DNA of 10,597 nt, from the NCBI GenBank assembly GCA_041650355.1, contig JBAZLI010000028.1, positions 1-10,597 on the forward strand, read 5' to 3'. The notes under the pieces are model-generated. The model saw nothing but the letters and a program-made list of their open reading frames with translations. It ran no database searches and was not told the origin of the DNA. Positions 1 through 6,395 of this stretch are shown piece after piece. The DNA comes from Candidatus Micrarchaeia archaeon (lineage in GTDB: Archaea; Micrarchaeota; Micrarchaeia; Anstonellales; Bilamarchaeaceae). Numbering within the stretch: the first letter of the stretch is position 1; the number at the start of each line of letters is the position of its first letter. The position numbers and the translations under genes are program-made.

Positions 1-231
1 CTTTACAAGTACGACCCGCTCACGCTTTTCGGGAACAGGGAGCGCATAGAGGAGCGCGAGGCTTCGGAAGTCTGGGAAGGCGCCCCGAAGAGAGTAAAGG
101 TGAGGAATCCCGCCTTCGACGCGACGGCGGCGCGGTACGTGAACGGGTACGTGACCGAGCTGGGAGTGGTGCCTCCGCAGGCCCTTTTCGGCATAGCGAT
201 GGCGAAGCTCGGGCTCAGGGTGGACGGGTGA
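1..231 (+). CDS. Ribose-1,5-bisphosphate isomerase, C-terminal part (5' end outside window)
   Basis: Frame 1 is open from the window edge to TGA at 229-231, giving 76 residues. The protein converts ribose-1,5-bisphosphate to ribulose-1,5-bisphosphate in the archaeal AMP pathway that feeds type III RuBisCO. The visible part is the C-terminal end of the eIF2B-like/isomerase fold: KYDPLTLFG, a run resembling IEERE-x-SEVW, then NPAFD, a YVTE segment and GVVPP. The ITE-G-(V/I)-(V/I)PP ending fits ribose-1,5-bisphosphate isomerase better than methylthioribose-1-phosphate isomerase, as I remember those families. The next gene encodes the preceding enzyme of the pathway, which supports the call. The stop codon overlaps a possible GTG start of that gene, and the real start is 6 nt downstream, so the two are co-transcribed. 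The substrate-binding N-terminal part is not visible, so an eIF2B-type regulator remains possible. Confidence 0.8.
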   Translation, partial: LYKYDPLTLFGNRERIEEREASEVWEGAPKRVKVRNPAFDATAARYVNGYVTELGVVPPQALFGIAMAKLGLRVDG

Positions 232-236
232 TACGC

Positions 237-2033
237 ATGGCTGCCAAATCTGGAAATCCTGGAAACGGGAAAAAGAGGAACGGGAATGGAACGACCATGC
301 ACAAGCCCGGCGAGAAGGTGTATGTTGAAAGGGAAAGGAAGAAAGTGGATGTGTGGAGGCTGAAGCCGTACATCGTGCAGGCTAGGAAAATCAACATTTA
401 CACCGGAAAAAGGATCGTGGTGCTCAACAAGCGCGAGGCCCAGCAGAATGACATTTACGCCGGATACCGGGAAATCATCCAGTTCAAGGGAAAGGAGATG
501 GCGGTTGTTGTTGACGTTTCAGGGGACGAAGTAGTGAAGCCCGGCGAGGTCGGGATATTCAGGGACGTGAGCGACGCGCTCGAAATCGGGGACGAGGATA
601 TAGTGGAAATCATACATCTCAACAGGCCGGCTTCGCTGGAGTACATAAAGAAGAAGCTGGATAAGAAGGAGCTCAGCGCTGCCGAAATAGAGACAATCAT
701 CCGCGAGCTGATGGACAACAAGTTGAGCGAAGCGGATCTGGCCGCTTGGGTCTCCGGGATGTACGTGAACGGGCTGAGCGACAGCGAGATTGTGGCGCTA
801 ACCATGAATATAGTCGCAAGCGGGGAGAAGCTGGAGCTGGGAAAGGACCTGGTGGCAGACAAGCATTGCATAGGCGGAGTCGCAGGGAATCGGACCACGA
901 TGATTGTAGTGCCCATAATTGCGGCGGCCGGAATTTACATACCGAAGACCTCGAGCAGGGCGATAACCAGCCCGGCCGGGACCGCGGACACGATGGAAGT
1001 GCTCGCGAAAGTGGATTTCAAAATTGATGAATTGAGGGATATAGTGCTCAAGGCCCACGGGGCCATAGTGTGGGGCGGCGGGCTGAACCTCGCGAGCGCA
1101 GACGACAAGCTGATAAAGATAAGGAATCCTCTCAGCCTGGACCCGAGAGGGGTTCTGCTTTCCTCCATACTGGCGAAGAAAAAGAGCGTGGGCGCGAGGA
1201 ACGTTGTGATAGACATACCCATCGGGAGGGGCACCAAGGTGGGCTCGATGAACGAGGCCCAGGAGCTGGCGCAGGACTTCCTGAAGATAGGGCGGATGCT
1301 GGACATGAACGTGGAGGCGCTCATCACCGACGGGAGCGAGCCCATAGGGAACGGGATAGGGCCCGGGCTGGAGTGCTGCGACGTGCTCCAGGTGCTCGAA
1401 GGGACCGGGCCAGAGGACTTGAGGCACAAGAGCCTGATAATAGCCGGGAAGCTCATCGAGCTTTCGGGCAAGGTGGAGAAAGGGAAGGGTTACGAGGTCG
1501 CGGAGCACTTCGTGGACAGCGGGAAGGCGCTCGCGAAGATGAAGGAGATCATTGAACTGCAGGGCGGGGACCCGAAGGTGAAGAGTTCGGACATGCCGGT
1601 AGGGCAGTACGTTTACGGGGTGAAGGCCGAGCGCGGCGGCAAGATAAGCCATATAGACAACAAGTCCATATCCAAGATTGCGAGGATTGCAGGGGCTCCG
1701 GGGGACAAGGGAGCCGGGATCAGGCTGCATCACCTCAAAGGGGACAGGGTGGAGCCCGGGAACCCGCTGTTCACCATTTACGCTGAAAGCGAGGCCAAGC
1801 TGGATTATGCGGTAAAGGCGCTGGAGACGCTCGAGCCCGTGGAACTGCAGAGAATGCTGCTCGACACCGTGGTTGAGGGTGAATCCAGCTCGCGGCGCGA
1901 TGAGGATAACGGATGTGTTCGCAAGGGAAGTGCTGGATTCCAGGGGAAACCCCACTGTGGAGGCCGAAGTGAAGACTCAGGGGGCGTTTGCAAGGGCGAT
2001 AGCACCGAGCGGCGCGAGCACAGGGGTGCATGA
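237..2033 (+). CDS. deoA: AMP phosphorylase, with an anomalous out-of-frame C-terminal tail
   Basis: Cytosolic enzyme that phosphorolyses AMP (and other NMPs) to ribose-1,5-bisphosphate plus base. It belongs to the thymidine phosphorylase superfamily. Family hallmarks are present: EYIKKKLDKKEL in the helical domain, the phosphate-site loop HCIGGVAGNRTT, the archaeal motif KTSSRAITSPAGTADTMEVL (K237 onward), VWGGGLNLASADD, and near the end GAPGDKGAGI and PLFTIYAESEAKLD. I chose ATG 237 because GGGTGAT lies a few bases upstream. ATG 297 and GTG 228 are alternatives. From 237 the first ~40 residues are a basic, Gly/Asn/Lys-rich extension before the usual N-terminal domain. Archaeal homologues are about 500 residues; this frame gives 598. 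Recognisable homology ends near 1880. The remaining ~50 codons run on out of frame, through the enolase gene, to TGA 2031-2033, and look non-native. The identity is secure, but the C terminus is doubtful. Confidence 0.93.
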   Translation: MAAKSGNPGNGKKRNGNGTTMHKPGEKVYVERERKKVDVWRLKPYIVQARKINIYTGKRIVVLNKREAQQNDIYAGYREIIQFKGKEMAVVVDVSGDEVVKPGEVGIFRDVSDALEIGDEDIVEIIHLNRPASLEYIKKKLDKKELSAAEIETIIRELMDNKLSEADLAAWVSGMYVNGLSDSEIVALTMNIVASGEKLELGKDLVADKHCIGGVAGNRTTMIVVPIIAAAGIYIPKTSSRAITSPAGTADTMEVLAKVDFKIDELRDIVLKAHGAIVWGGGLNLASADDKLIKIRNPLSLDPRGVLLSSILAKKKSVGARNVVIDIPIGRGTKVGSMNEAQELAQDFLKIGRMLDMNVEALITDGSEPIGNGIGPGLECCDVLQVLEGTGPEDLRHKSLIIAGKLIELSGKVEKGKGYEVAEHFVDSGKALAKMKEIIELQGGDPKVKSSDMPVGQYVYGVKAERGGKISHIDNKSISKIARIAGAPGDKGAGIRLHHLKGDRVEPGNPLFTIYAESEAKLDYAVKALETLEPVELQRMLLDTVVEGESSSRRDEDNGCVRKGSAGFQGKPHCGGRSEDSGGVCKGDSTERREHRGA

Positions 2034-3141
2034 GGCGCATGAGTTGCGCGACGGAGGGAAGCGCTTCCTGGGCAAGGGGGTGCTGAACGCGGTGCAGAAC
2101 GTGAATGGGATAATTGCGCCTGAACTCATTGGCATGGAGGTTTCCGAGCAGCAGAAAATTGATAAGAAGATGATTGCGCTCGACGGGACCGGGAACAAGA
2201 GCAACCTGGGCGCGAACGCGATGGTTGCGGTTTCCATGGCCGCGATGAAGGCCGCGGCCTGCGAGAAAAAGAAGCAGGTGTACCAGCACCTCGGGGGGAA
2301 TATTCTCCCGGTGCCCATGATGAACATCCTGAACGGGGGGAAGCATGCGGGGAACTCGCTCGCAATCCAGGAATTCATGATAATACCGAAATGGCCCAGG
2401 AGCTTCAGGAACGCGATGGAGATGGCTTCGGAAACGTACCACGTGCTCGGGAAGCGGCTTGAGAAGAAGTACGGGGCGGGCGCGAGGAACGTCGGGGACG
2501 AGGGAGGATTTGCGCCGAACCTGAAGGACTGCGCATGCGCGCTTGAAGAGATAATCTCCGCGGTCGAGGAAGCCGGGTACGGGAATGAAATTGGCATAGG
2601 GCTGGACGCGGCCGCGAGCTCTTTTTACGACGCGAAGAGCGGAAAATACTTCATAGACGGGAGGAGGCTGGATTCCGGCGCGCTCATGGACTATTACGCT
2701 GAAATAGTGCCGAAATACAGGATAATAAGCGTCGAGGACCCGTTCCACGAGGAGGATTTCGGCTCTTTCGCGGCTATGACTGCGAAGTTGGGCGCGAAAG
2801 TCCAGATAGTAGGGGACGATTTGCTGGTAACTAACCCGGAGAGGCTAGGGGTTGCGGTGAAGAGGAAAGCGGTGAACGCACTCCTGCTAAAACTGAACCA
2901 GATAGGCACCGTGAGCGAGAGCATGAAGGTCGCGGAGATGTGCAGGAAAAATAACATCAGGGTGGTGGTGAGCCACCGCTCCGGGGAAAGCGAGGACAGC
3001 TTCATAGCGGATTTCGCGGTCGGGATAGGGGCAGGGCAGATAAAGGCCGGGGCGCCCGCGAGAGGGGAACGGACCGCGAAGTACAACCAGCTTTTGAGAA
3101 TAGAAGAGGACCGGCATGCGGTAATGGCGAGAGTGTTCTGA
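1900..3141 (+). CDS. eno: Enolase (phosphopyruvate hydratase)
   Basis: Cytosolic glycolytic/gluconeogenic enzyme interconverting 2-phosphoglycerate and phosphoenolpyruvate, 413 residues, a normal length. The start MRITDVFAREVLDSRGNPTVE matches the family opening, so ATG 1900 is preferred over in-frame TTG 1873 or GTG 1879. Active-site parts are all visible: the GASTG loop, GDEGGFAPN with catalytic Glu201, Mg ligands Asp236, Glu279 and Asp306 (VEDP and GDDLLVTN contexts), Lys331 in the signature LLLKLNQIGTVSES, His359 in SHRSGESED, and Lys382 in QIKAGAP. The start codon forms ATGA (1900-1903), the usual coupled overlap, but the upstream gene is not in the frame that would use that TGA. No good ribosome binding site lies close upstream, so initiation probably depends on translation of the upstream gene. 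The stop codon overlaps the next ATG by one base. Confidence 0.97.
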   Translation: MRITDVFAREVLDSRGNPTVEAEVKTQGAFARAIAPSGASTGVHEAHELRDGGKRFLGKGVLNAVQNVNGIIAPELIGMEVSEQQKIDKKMIALDGTGNKSNLGANAMVAVSMAAMKAAACEKKKQVYQHLGGNILPVPMMNILNGGKHAGNSLAIQEFMIIPKWPRSFRNAMEMASETYHVLGKRLEKKYGAGARNVGDEGGFAPNLKDCACALEEIISAVEEAGYGNEIGIGLDAAASSFYDAKSGKYFIDGRRLDSGALMDYYAEIVPKYRIISVEDPFHEEDFGSFAAMTAKLGAKVQIVGDDLLVTNPERLGVAVKRKAVNALLLKLNQIGTVSESMKVAEMCRKNNIRVVVSHRSGESEDSFIADFAVGIGAGQIKAGAPARGERTAKYNQLLRIEEDRHAVMARVF

Positions 3142-3533
3142 TGTCCGCGCGCCTCTGGATGCTCAAGATACTTGACGGCCTGCTCACTCTGCTCGGAGAA
3201 ATAGTGCTGTTTTTCGGCATGTACTCTTTCATTTCCGCGCGCGAGTTCGGCCTTGTGGGCTTCGGGCTGTTCCTGGTCCTGCTGGGCCAGCTTGCAGGAG
3301 TGAACGCGATAAGGTACGAGGACGGGAAAAAGCTGGTTTTGTTCTACGGGGAAATGCTGGAGAACATAGGGAGGCAGTTCGCGTACCCGCTCTTCATTTT
3401 CGTGATTTACCTGATGAGTAAGAGTCAGCTCCTTTTGGCGCTCGCGTTCACGTTCACGCTCGTGGCTTTGATCAAGTCGCTGGTTTCGGTTTACAAGGGG
3501 AAGATGATAGAGGGCTCTGGCATCATCACCTAG
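3141..3533 (+). CDS. Small multi-pass membrane protein of unknown function
   Basis: 130 residues; I do not recognise a family. Hydrophobic stretches suggest about four membrane helices: residues ~8-31, ~36-54, ~78-93 and ~96-118. A polar segment (NAIRYEDGKK to GEMLENIGRQ) lies between helices 2 and 3, and the tail is short (YKGKMIEGSGIIT). The ATG shares its first base with the enolase TGA (TGATG), so it is translationally coupled to eno and is the last gene of the operon. Its 3' end overlaps the 3' end of the convergent potassium channel gene by 8 bp (3526-3533). No catalytic or binding motif is visible. The tight coupling and normal base composition support a real gene. Its link to sugar-phosphate metabolism is positional only. 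Confidence 0.8.
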   Translation: MSARLWMLKILDGLLTLLGEIVLFFGMYSFISAREFGLVGFGLFLVLLGQLAGVNAIRYEDGKKLVLFYGEMLENIGRQFAYPLFIFVIYLMSKSQLLLALAFTFTLVALIKSLVSVYKGKMIEGSGIIT

Positions 3534-3909
3534 AGCTGTCGCCTATCAGCTTCTTCATCCTCGCGTCTATCTCCACCTCGCGGAATTTCGAGATTGAATA
3601 GAGCGTGTAAAATCCTATTGAAATGCCGACCCACATGAAGAACACTGTCATGAGACGACCGAGGGTGGTTTTAGGCACGACGTCCCCGTAGCCCACGGTG
3701 GTCATTGTGGCGCTCATGAAATAGAGCGAGGTGAGCCAGTCCCAGCCTTCCACGTAATGGTATGCGACGAAGCCCAGGGTCAGGAAAATAGTGGCGAGCG
3801 AAATCGCGAAATAGAGGCGTTTGCGGTTTTCGCGCGCGAAAAAGTCGGCGCGGTCCGGCGAAACGCCCTTTTTCTTCATTCTCTCTCGGGTAACGTTGAA
3901 AACGTTCAT
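3526..3909 (-). CDS. Minimal two-TM potassium channel (Ion_trans_2 type)
   Basis: 127 residues when started at the ATG at 3909-3907 (MNVFNVTRER). The frame stays open further upstream, but that extension would run through the shared promoter and into the ligase gene, so I reject it. Order: a basic cytosolic N-terminal segment (1-32), TM1 (~33-51), a pore helix and the selectivity filter TVGYGD (71-76), TM2 (~84-105) and a short charged tail. TVGYGD is the classic potassium filter, so a tetrameric K+ channel in the cytoplasmic membrane is expected. There is no voltage sensor, RCK/TrkA-N or cyclic-nucleotide domain, so gating must come from the short termini or a partner. The predicted transcript starts at or near the ATG (see the TATA box at 3930-3938). 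Confidence 0.9.
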   Translation of the reverse strand: MNVFNVTRERMKKKGVSPDRADFFARENRKRLYFAISLATIFLTLGFVAYHYVEGWDWLTSLYFMSATMTTVGYGDVVPKTTLGRLMTVFFMWVGISIGFYTLYSISKFREVEIDARMKKLIGDSSR

Positions 3910-3929
3910 GGAGAAGAAATGCGAATAAC

Positions 3930-3938
3930 ATATATATT
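3930..3938. promoter_or_regulatory. Shared symmetrical TATA box between potassium channel and DNA ligase genes
   Basis: The 50 bp between two divergent start codons (3909 on minus, 3960 on plus) contains one AT-rich block, ATATATATT. Its centre lies ~26 nt from the ligase ATG and ~25 nt from the channel ATG. That is the normal distance from an archaeal TATA box to the transcription start, so both mRNAs are predicted to be leaderless or nearly so. Neither gene has a convincing ribosome binding site upstream, which agrees. A near-palindromic TATA element could recruit TBP in either orientation. The inference rests on spacing only. Confidence 0.7.
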
Positions 3939-3959
3939 GCTTTCTGGAGAATTCAGCAC

Positions 3960-5684
3960 ATGCTTTTCTCCATGCTCGCCTCGGCTTTCGAAGAGGTGGA
4001 AAAAAGGAGCGGCAGGCTGGAGATGACGGACCTGCTGGCAAAAATGTACGGCGATGCAGAGCCCGAGGAAGCTAGGAAAATCACTTACCTAATCCAGGGA
4101 ATCCTCGCGCCGCCGTACGAGGGAATAGATTTGGGGATGGGGGAAAGGTTCGCGGTGCAGGCCATTTCAAGCGCTACGGGCTATGCAGTAAAAAAAGTTG
4201 ACGCTGATTACAGGAAGCTCGGGGATTTGGGGCTGGTTGCAGAGGCTCTGCTTTCAAAGAAAAAACAGCAGGCGCTTTCTGCCCGGGAGATGAGCGCTTC
4301 CTACGTTTACGACTCGATGCTCAGGATTTCCAAATCCGCTGGAGCCGGAAGCCAGGACATGAAGGTAAAGCTGCTCGCGGAAATGCTGAACAATTCAACC
4401 CCGCAGGAGGGCAAATTCATAGTGCGGTTCGTTACAGGGCAGCTGAGGCTTGGCGTCGGGGACGCAACCATATTGGATGCGCTTTCATTCACTGCGGCAG
4501 GGGACAAAAGCCTTCGCGAGGGATTGGAAAGGGCGTACAACCTTTGCTCTGACTTGGGGATGGTGGCAAGGAGCTTCCTCAATAATCCAGAAAGCATAGG
4601 GAAGTTCCGCATAGAGCCTTTCAAGCCGATACGGCCTGCGCTTGCCGAGCGTCTGGCGACCCCGGAGGACATATTCGCGAAATTGGGCGAATGCGCAATT
4701 GAGAACAAATTCGACGGATTCAGGATGCAGGTGCACAAGAGAGGAAAGAGCGTTGAGATATATTCGAGGAAGCTTGAAAAAATCACGTTCATGTATCCGG
4801 ACGTCGTGGAGGCTGTGCGCGCGATAAAGGCAGGGGAAATTATATTTGAAGGCGAAGCGCTCGCGTTCAACGAAAAGAAGAACAGGTTCTACTCGTTCCA
4901 GGAAACGATGCATAGGAGGAGGAAGTATGGAATCGGGGAAAGCGCGAGGGAATACCCGCTTTACGTTTACGCGTTCGACATTTTGTATCTGGACGGGTAT
5001 GATTATACGCAGAGGAGCTACTCCGAACGCAGGGAGGCATTGGAAAACATATTTCCGAGCGGACTGTTCAGGGTTTCGGAAAAGAGGATTGCGAAGAGCA
5101 GCGGGGATATAGAAGAGGCGTTTGCGCATTCGCTCGAGCAGGGGCTTGAAGGCATAATGGCTAAGGATTTGAACGCGCCATATGTTGCGGGAGCGAGGAA
5201 ATTCGCGTGGATAAAGCTCAAGAAAAGCTATGGGAAATCGGTGGATACTGCGGATGTTGTCATAGTGGGCTATTATCTGGGGAGGGGGCAGAGGGCTGAA
5301 TTCGAGTTCGGCGGACTGCTGGGAGCAGTGTACAACACCGAGAGCGGAAAGCTGGAAACGATTGCGAAGATAGGCTCGGGCTACAGCGAGGGGGAGATGC
5401 GCAGTCTGGAGGAAATGCTCTCGGAAATAAAAACCCCTGAGCCGCCCGTTGATTTGGATTGGAAAATAAAGCCGGATTTCTGGGTGAAGCCCAAGTACGT
5501 GGTGGAGGTTGCGTTCGATGATATAACGCTGAGCCCCACGCACACCTGCGGAATGAGGAGGGACAAGGGGTACGCGCTCAGGTTTCCGCGCATGATGAGG
5601 ATGAGGGCTGACAAGGACGCGAAGGAAGGCACTACCACGCAGGAAGTGATAGAGATGTACCAGGTAATGAAGGGGAAAAAATAA
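3960..5684 (+). CDS. lig: ATP-dependent DNA ligase (archaeal type)
   Basis: 574 residues, close to the family norm. It seals nicks in Okazaki-fragment joining and repair through an enzyme-AMP intermediate. The N-terminal DNA-binding domain (~1-220) opens with MLFSMLASAFEEVEKRSGRL, the usual archaeal start, which fixes ATG 3960. The adenylation domain has motif I ENKFDGFR with catalytic Lys250, a FDILYLDGYD segment (motif III), EGIMAKD (motif IV, Glu397 and Lys402) and AWIKLKKSYGK (motif V, Lys419 and Lys421). The OB domain ends with the typical LRFPRMMRMRADKDAKEGTT segment and a VIEMYQ helix. All key residues are present, so the enzyme should be active. Transcription probably starts at the ATG from the shared TATA box. 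A T run follows the stop codon. Confidence 0.97.
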   Translation: MLFSMLASAFEEVEKRSGRLEMTDLLAKMYGDAEPEEARKITYLIQGILAPPYEGIDLGMGERFAVQAISSATGYAVKKVDADYRKLGDLGLVAEALLSKKKQQALSAREMSASYVYDSMLRISKSAGAGSQDMKVKLLAEMLNNSTPQEGKFIVRFVTGQLRLGVGDATILDALSFTAAGDKSLREGLERAYNLCSDLGMVARSFLNNPESIGKFRIEPFKPIRPALAERLATPEDIFAKLGECAIENKFDGFRMQVHKRGKSVEIYSRKLEKITFMYPDVVEAVRAIKAGEIIFEGEALAFNEKKNRFYSFQETMHRRRKYGIGESAREYPLYVYAFDILYLDGYDYTQRSYSERREALENIFPSGLFRVSEKRIAKSSGDIEEAFAHSLEQGLEGIMAKDLNAPYVAGARKFAWIKLKKSYGKSVDTADVVIVGYYLGRGQRAEFEFGGLLGAVYNTESGKLETIAKIGSGYSEGEMRSLEEMLSEIKTPEPPVDLDWKIKPDFWVKPKYVVEVAFDDITLSPTHTCGMRRDKGYALRFPRMMRMRADKDAKEGTTTQEVIEMYQVMKGKK

Positions 5685-5697
5685 TTCCGCGTTTTTT
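5676..5697. terminator. Back-to-back T-run terminators between ligase and PIN-protein genes
   Basis: Only 12 bp separate the convergent ligase and PIN genes. On plus, six T (5692-5697) follow the ligase stop. On minus, a run of six T (A at 5676-5681) follows the PIN-gene stop, inside the last ligase codons. Archaeal RNA polymerase terminates on such T runs without a hairpin. No stem-loop is visible here. Position and base runs are the only evidence. Confidence 0.45.
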
Positions 5698-6071
5698 CAG
5701 ACGAGCTTGAGCCCGCGTATTCCGTCGAAGCTGGCGCGGTCTTTTGTGAAAAGCAAGACGTTGTTGGCGATGCACATGGCTGCGTTGAGCGTGCTCTTGG
5801 TGCTGCGCGTGTTGCCGTGGCGCAAATCCTCCTTTATTATGCGGGCCGCGGCCTCCGAAGCACTCGTATCCAAATCCATAACTGAAACGTAATTGAGGAA
5901 TTCTGAAACCACGTCCTGCTTTTCCACCGCGCACCGCAGCTCGAAAAGAGTGAGCGAGGTTATGCACATGTCCTCGGTTGAGTACATCTTTATCTTCTGC
6001 TTCGTGTTCTCGTCCCCTGTGAGAAAGTCGAAAACCACGTCGGATGAAAGACAAATCTTGGTTCCAGCCAT
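5697..6071 (-). CDS. vapC: PIN-domain protein (VapC-like), active site apparently incomplete
   Basis: 124 residues with a PIN-fold pattern: an opening CLSSDVVFDFL, TLFELRC (Glu44), a central segment with DLDTSASEAAARI, and the closing LNAAMCIANNVLLFTKDRASF. VapC toxins are Mg-dependent RNases using three or four acidic residues. In the usual motif the opening is (L)-D-(S/T)-(D/N)-V-(L)-I-D and the third is D-x-(L)-(I/N)-A-A. Here the first Asp position is Ser9 and the third is Ser93, so only Glu44 and Asp111 remain. Either the protein is catalytically dead, or neighbours such as Asp11 or Asp15 substitute. It lies 27 bp downstream of the vapB-like gene, in normal toxin-antitoxin order. The fold is fairly sure; activity is doubtful. 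Confidence 0.8.
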   Translation of the reverse strand: MAGTKICLSSDVVFDFLTGDENTKQKIKMYSTEDMCITSLTLFELRCAVEKQDVVSEFLNYVSVMDLDTSASEAAARIIKEDLRHGNTRSTKSTLNAAMCIANNVLLFTKDRASFDGIRGLKLV

Positions 6072-6098
6072 GTGAATCTACCTGGTGCGCCCGGGCAT

Positions 6099-6314
6099 CT
6101 AGAATCCCCTCCGCATCCTGTCCAGCAGCCTGCGATCCACATCTTCCCTGCTTACTGAACCTGAGAGCACGAACATGTTCGTGTTTTTTCTGCGCTCCTG
6201 GTTCTCGACGCTGAGGAGGTATTCTATCGCCTCTGAAAAGCTCATCTGCTTGTCCCTTTTCACTCTGAAAAGCCCTGCATAAACGTCGTCGCGTATAGTG
6301 ATTACTTTTACCAT
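6099..6314 (-). CDS. vapB: VapB-type antitoxin (short archaeal family)
   Basis: 71 residues starting MVKVITIRDDVYAGLFRVK, followed by DKQMSFSEAIEYLLS and a charged C-terminal half ending RRLLDRMRRGF. This matches the small archaeal VapB/DUF217-like antitoxins: an N-terminal DNA-binding part (beta strand plus two helices, ribbon-helix-helix-like) and a C-terminal part that wraps the partner toxin. GAGGT 7 nt before the ATG can serve as the ribosome binding site. The PIN gene follows after 27 bp, so the two are co-transcribed. Its first 13 codons are repeated 119 bp upstream (6396-6433), so the original promoter probably lies beyond that copy. The antitoxin is usually the repressor of its own operon. 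Intact in length and sequence. Confidence 0.85.
   Translation of the reverse strand: MVKVITIRDDVYAGLFRVKRDKQMSFSEAIEYLLSVENQERRKNTNMFVLSGSVSREDVDRRLLDRMRRGF
6277..6314 (-). repeat. 38-bp direct repeat, copy 1 (5' end of vapB)
   Basis: Matches 6396-6433 at 36 of 38 positions, same orientation, 119 bp apart. The two mismatches lie at third codon positions of the vapB frame. This copy is the true start of vapB. The match ends at the start codon on one side and at the Ala codon on the other. Confidence 0.9.
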
Positions 6315-6362
6315 GTTAAAACCTCATGGGTTGCGGTTTTTCTTTGGGGTGAAACCCTCAGA

Positions 6363-6387
6363 CCTTTCTTTTTCCCAAAAAGAAAGG
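6363..6387. repeat. Perfect hairpin (11-bp arms, CCC loop) inside the vapB relic
   Basis: CCTTTCTTTTT (6363-6373), loop CCC, then AAAAAGAAAGG (6377-6387) form an uninterrupted 11-bp stem. It lies exactly where the relic loses similarity to vapB. It could be a dispersed miniature element that disrupted the gene, or an attenuator/RNA structure between relic and vapB. On either strand the stem is followed by no long T run, so a bacterial-style terminator is not indicated. Confidence 0.7.
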
Positions 6388-6395
6388 GATATGGG

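Noticed and set aside
1873..1899. Earlier TTG/GTG starts for enolase
   Set aside because: The family begins directly at the segment starting with ATG 1900; the upstream residues have no counterpart in enolases as I know them.
798..1955. Long minus-strand ORF (385 codons) opposite AMP phosphorylase
   Set aside because: It is antisense to a gene with clear family motifs. GC-rich codon bias keeps the opposite frame open, and the translation shows no family pattern.
1771..2748. Minus-strand ORF of 325 codons across the deoA-eno junction
   Set aside because: It covers two real genes on the other strand; composition and translation are consistent with a shadow frame.
3910..4041. N-terminal extension of the potassium channel upstream of 3909
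   Set aside because: It would run through the shared TATA box and the start of the ligase gene, and its sequence is not channel-like.
4485..5543. Long minus-strand ORF (352 codons) opposite DNA ligase
   Set aside because: Antisense shadow of the ligase; no start signal or recognisable motif.
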